Part shown: piece after piece, positions 28,571 to 30,239 of the stretch
How positions within the stretch are numbered: the first letter of the stretch is position 1
Layout: each line of letters starts with the position of its first letter
Translations under genes and position numbers: made by a program
Assembly (NCBI GenBank): GCA_036557185.1
Contig: DATBHZ010000092.1
Span: 1 to 30,239, forward strand
Length of the DNA stretch: 30,239 bases
From: DATBHZ01 sp036557185
Lineage (GTDB): Bacteria; Actinomycetota; Acidimicrobiia; IMCC26256; JAENVU01
Direction: 5' to 3'
Notes under the pieces: model-generated
Databases searched by the model: none
Told to the model about the DNA's origin: nothing
Seen by the model: only the letters and a program-made list of their open reading frames with translations

Positions 28571-30239
28571 CTAGCGGAGGTCGAGCAGGGGTTGTGCCGA
28601 TAGTCCGGCGGCGCGCAGCTCGGTCGCGAGGCGCTGGAGCGCGACCTCGAGGGCATGCGGAGTACGGCGACGACCGTCGAGCACGTAGACCTTGTCGTCG
28701 TGCAGCTTCGCGGGGAGGCGCTCGGGCTTGAACACCGAGTCCGGCTCGACGAGCCTCTGGTGCCGGCGGGCACACCACATCTGGTCGAACGCGTCGAGCC
28801 GTCGCTCGGGAACGAACTCCCGGACCTTGACGCCGGCGCTTGACTTGAGCGTGTCCCCGGCCTTCGCAACGTCGCTCTGAGCACGGAGATAGCGGAAGGG
28901 CCGGCCGTGCCCCCAGCCGCCGTTGCCGACGTCGACACCGTGCGCGGCCAGGAGACGCACGGACGATCCCGACGCCCTCGCAGTCTTCCCGTCGACGATC
29001 GCCGTGGCGTCCAGGGACTGGAGCTCCTGCCGGATCTGGGCGTCGGCGAGCTGCGCGTTGGTCAGGCGCACACCGACGTATACGCGGTGATGCGACTGCT
29101 TCGGCGGCTGCGCGACGCCCACTCCCATCGCGCTCACCCCCTGCGCGCCGAGCGTCAGGCCGCCGTAGAGGAGGACGACCGAGGCTGCGATCGTGCTGAC
29201 GCGACGAGGCGCCTTGGGAAGCTTGATCGGTACCGGAATCTCGGTCGCGTCGCGCAGGATCGCGAGCTCGAGCACGTCGCTCTTCGCGTCACCGCGGAAC
29301 AGCGCCCGCGCGCGCTCGATCTGCTCGTGGCGCTCGGGCCCTGGTTGGGTGACGGCGGCAAGCGCCTCCGCCAGCTCGGCGTCGTCGTGCGCGTAGCGGG
29401 TGACGCCGAACTCGGCCATCGCCTCGGCGTTGTCCTTGCCGTGGCCGGCGATCGGCTTGAACGTCACCACCGGTAAGCCGACCGCGAACGCCTCGTTGGC
29501 CGTCAGCCCGCCGGCATTCTCGACCATCGCGTCGCACGCGGCCATGAGCTTGGGCATCTCGTCGGTCCAGCCGATGACCGTGCCGAGCTTGCGCTCCTCG
29601 AGCTCGGCCTTGAGCTGCTCGTCACGACCGCACACGGTCACCGGGTGGTAGGCACCGACGCGGGCGATGGCCTCGACCGTCCCCACCATGTCGCCCACGC
29701 CCCAGGAACCCGCGACCACGAGCACGGCGCGCTCGCCGTCCGCGATGCCGAGCTGGTTGCGCGCCGCCTCGCGCTGGCCGGCAGTTGCCGGCATGAACCG
29801 GTCGGCGACGAGCGGACCGGGCGCGCTGGTCTCACCTGCGTGGCGCTCGGCAGCCGCCTCCGCGGCTTGCTGGCTCGTCGCAACGTGCAGATCGATGCTC
29901 GGGTGCACCCACAGCGGATGCACACCGAAGTCGGTCAGGAAGGTCACAGCGGGGACCTTGAGCCAACCCCTGCGTCGCATGTTGCCGAGCACCAGCGACG
30001 ACAACGGATACGTGGAGACCACCACGTCGGCATCGAGATCGTTGATGGCGCGTTGGATCCGGCGCGCCGAGACGAACGTGTCGAGGCGAACGATGAAGCC
30101 CCAGGCCGACGGCATCTTGTACCAGAGCCGGTACGTGAGGTCGTACGACCAGGGCGCGAACCTCAGCTGGAGCAGATAGCTCCACTTGATGAACCAGCCG
30201 ATGCCGAACGGGCAGCAGTCGAGGAAGTCGACGATGCGA
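28571..30239 (-). CDS. MGDG-synthase-like (GT28) glycosyltransferase fused to a degenerate deacetylase-like domain, partial
   Basis: The frame is open to the right edge, so the N-terminus is missing; about 555 residues are visible. The first part resembles processive diacylglycerol glycosyltransferases: WSYDLTYRLWYKMP, DADVVVSTYPLSSLVLG, VTFLTDFGVHPLWVHPSIDLHVATS, then a GT-B C-terminal half with LVVAGSWGVGDMVGT, GWTDEMPKLMAACDAMVENAGGLTANEAFAVGLPVVTFKPIAGHGKDNAEAM. A hydrophobic stretch (TIAASVVLLYGGLTLGAQGV, about 29200-29135) follows. The last ~170 residues (29087-28571) align in outline with a NodB domain (LDATAIVDGKTA, LLAAHGVDVGNGGWGH, VREFVPERR) but lack the DD and HxxxH motifs. It probably glycosylates a membrane lipid; the tail may bind a glycan. 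It is followed by the active deacetylase. Confidence 0.82.
   Translation of the reverse strand, partial: RIVDFLDCCPFGIGWFIKWSYLLQLRFAPWSYDLTYRLWYKMPSAWGFIVRLDTFVSARRIQRAINDLDADVVVSTYPLSSLVLGNMRRRGWLKVPAVTFLTDFGVHPLWVHPSIDLHVATSQQAAEAAAERHAGETSAPGPLVADRFMPATAGQREAARNQLGIADGERAVLVVAGSWGVGDMVGTVEAIARVGAYHPVTVCGRDEQLKAELEERKLGTVIGWTDEMPKLMAACDAMVENAGGLTANEAFAVGLPVVTFKPIAGHGKDNAEAMAEFGVTRYAHDDAELAEALAAVTQPGPERHEQIERARALFRGDAKSDVLELAILRDATEIPVPIKLPKAPRRVSTIAASVVLLYGGLTLGAQGVSAMGVGVAQPPKQSHHRVYVGVRLTNAQLADAQIRQELQSLDATAIVDGKTARASGSSVRLLAAHGVDVGNGGWGHGRPFRYLRAQSDVAKAGDTLKSSAGVKVREFVPERRLDAFDQMWCARRHQRLVEPDSVFKPERLPAKLHDDKVYVLDGRRRTPHALEVALQRLATELRAAGLSAQPLLDLR

Overview
The window comes from a high-GC Gram-positive genome, almost certainly an actinobacterium. 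Acidimicrobiia or a related uncultured lineage is my guess from overall character, not a proven placement. Supporting signs are dense GC-rich coding on both strands, GTG starts, GTGA/ATGA gene overlaps, actinobacterial families (DUF2550, IpdABC/EchA20, an L,D-transpeptidase with two bacterial Ig-like domains) and many promoters with a TANNNT -10 box 6-7 nt before the start codon, which implies leaderless mRNAs. I see no rRNA, tRNA, CRISPR array, transposase or phage gene.

Left third (1-10712): a steroid C/D-ring (HIP, methylhexahydroindanedione propionate) catabolic locus. A leftward run echA20-ipdA-ipdB-ipdC-DUF35 has the gene order of M. tuberculosis Rv3550-Rv3553. An Rv3549c-like SDR reads rightward, as expected for the partner divergent from echA20. 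However, a three-gene block (DUF4190 membrane protein, putative membrane anti-sigma factor, ECF sigma factor) sits between them, and a perfect 20-bp direct repeat carrying a palindromic operator-like sequence lies at each edge of the block. To the right of the SDR are a copper amine oxidase and, convergent to it across a large hairpin, the leftward pair fadE30-ipdF from the same HIP pathway. The acyl-CoA ligase, thiolase and regulator of the pathway are not in the window.

Middle (10713-19750): an L,D-transpeptidase, then a thiamine unit led by a TPP riboswitch (thiamine pyrophosphokinase, then the ThiB-ThiP-ThiQ ABC importer), then a Gfo/Idh/MocA oxidoreductase, a DUF2550 membrane protein and a phytoene-desaturase-like FAD oxidoreductase.

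Right part (19770-30239): a leftward msrB, leucine/valine-type dehydrogenase and class III aminotransferase set. Divergent from it is an OmpR-type response regulator with a compact histidine kinase, followed by stand-alone ribB, a GlcD-type FAD-linked oxidase and an acyl-CoA dehydrogenase. The window ends with a leftward pair: a glycosyltransferase running off the right edge, fused to what looks like a catalytically dead polysaccharide-deacetylase-like domain, and a separate intact polysaccharide deacetylase.

The observations most worth following are the sigma-factor block bracketed by duplicated operators inside the steroid locus, the copper amine oxidase embedded in that locus, the glycosyltransferase/pseudo-deacetylase fusion beside an active deacetylase, and the consistent leaderless promoter layout.
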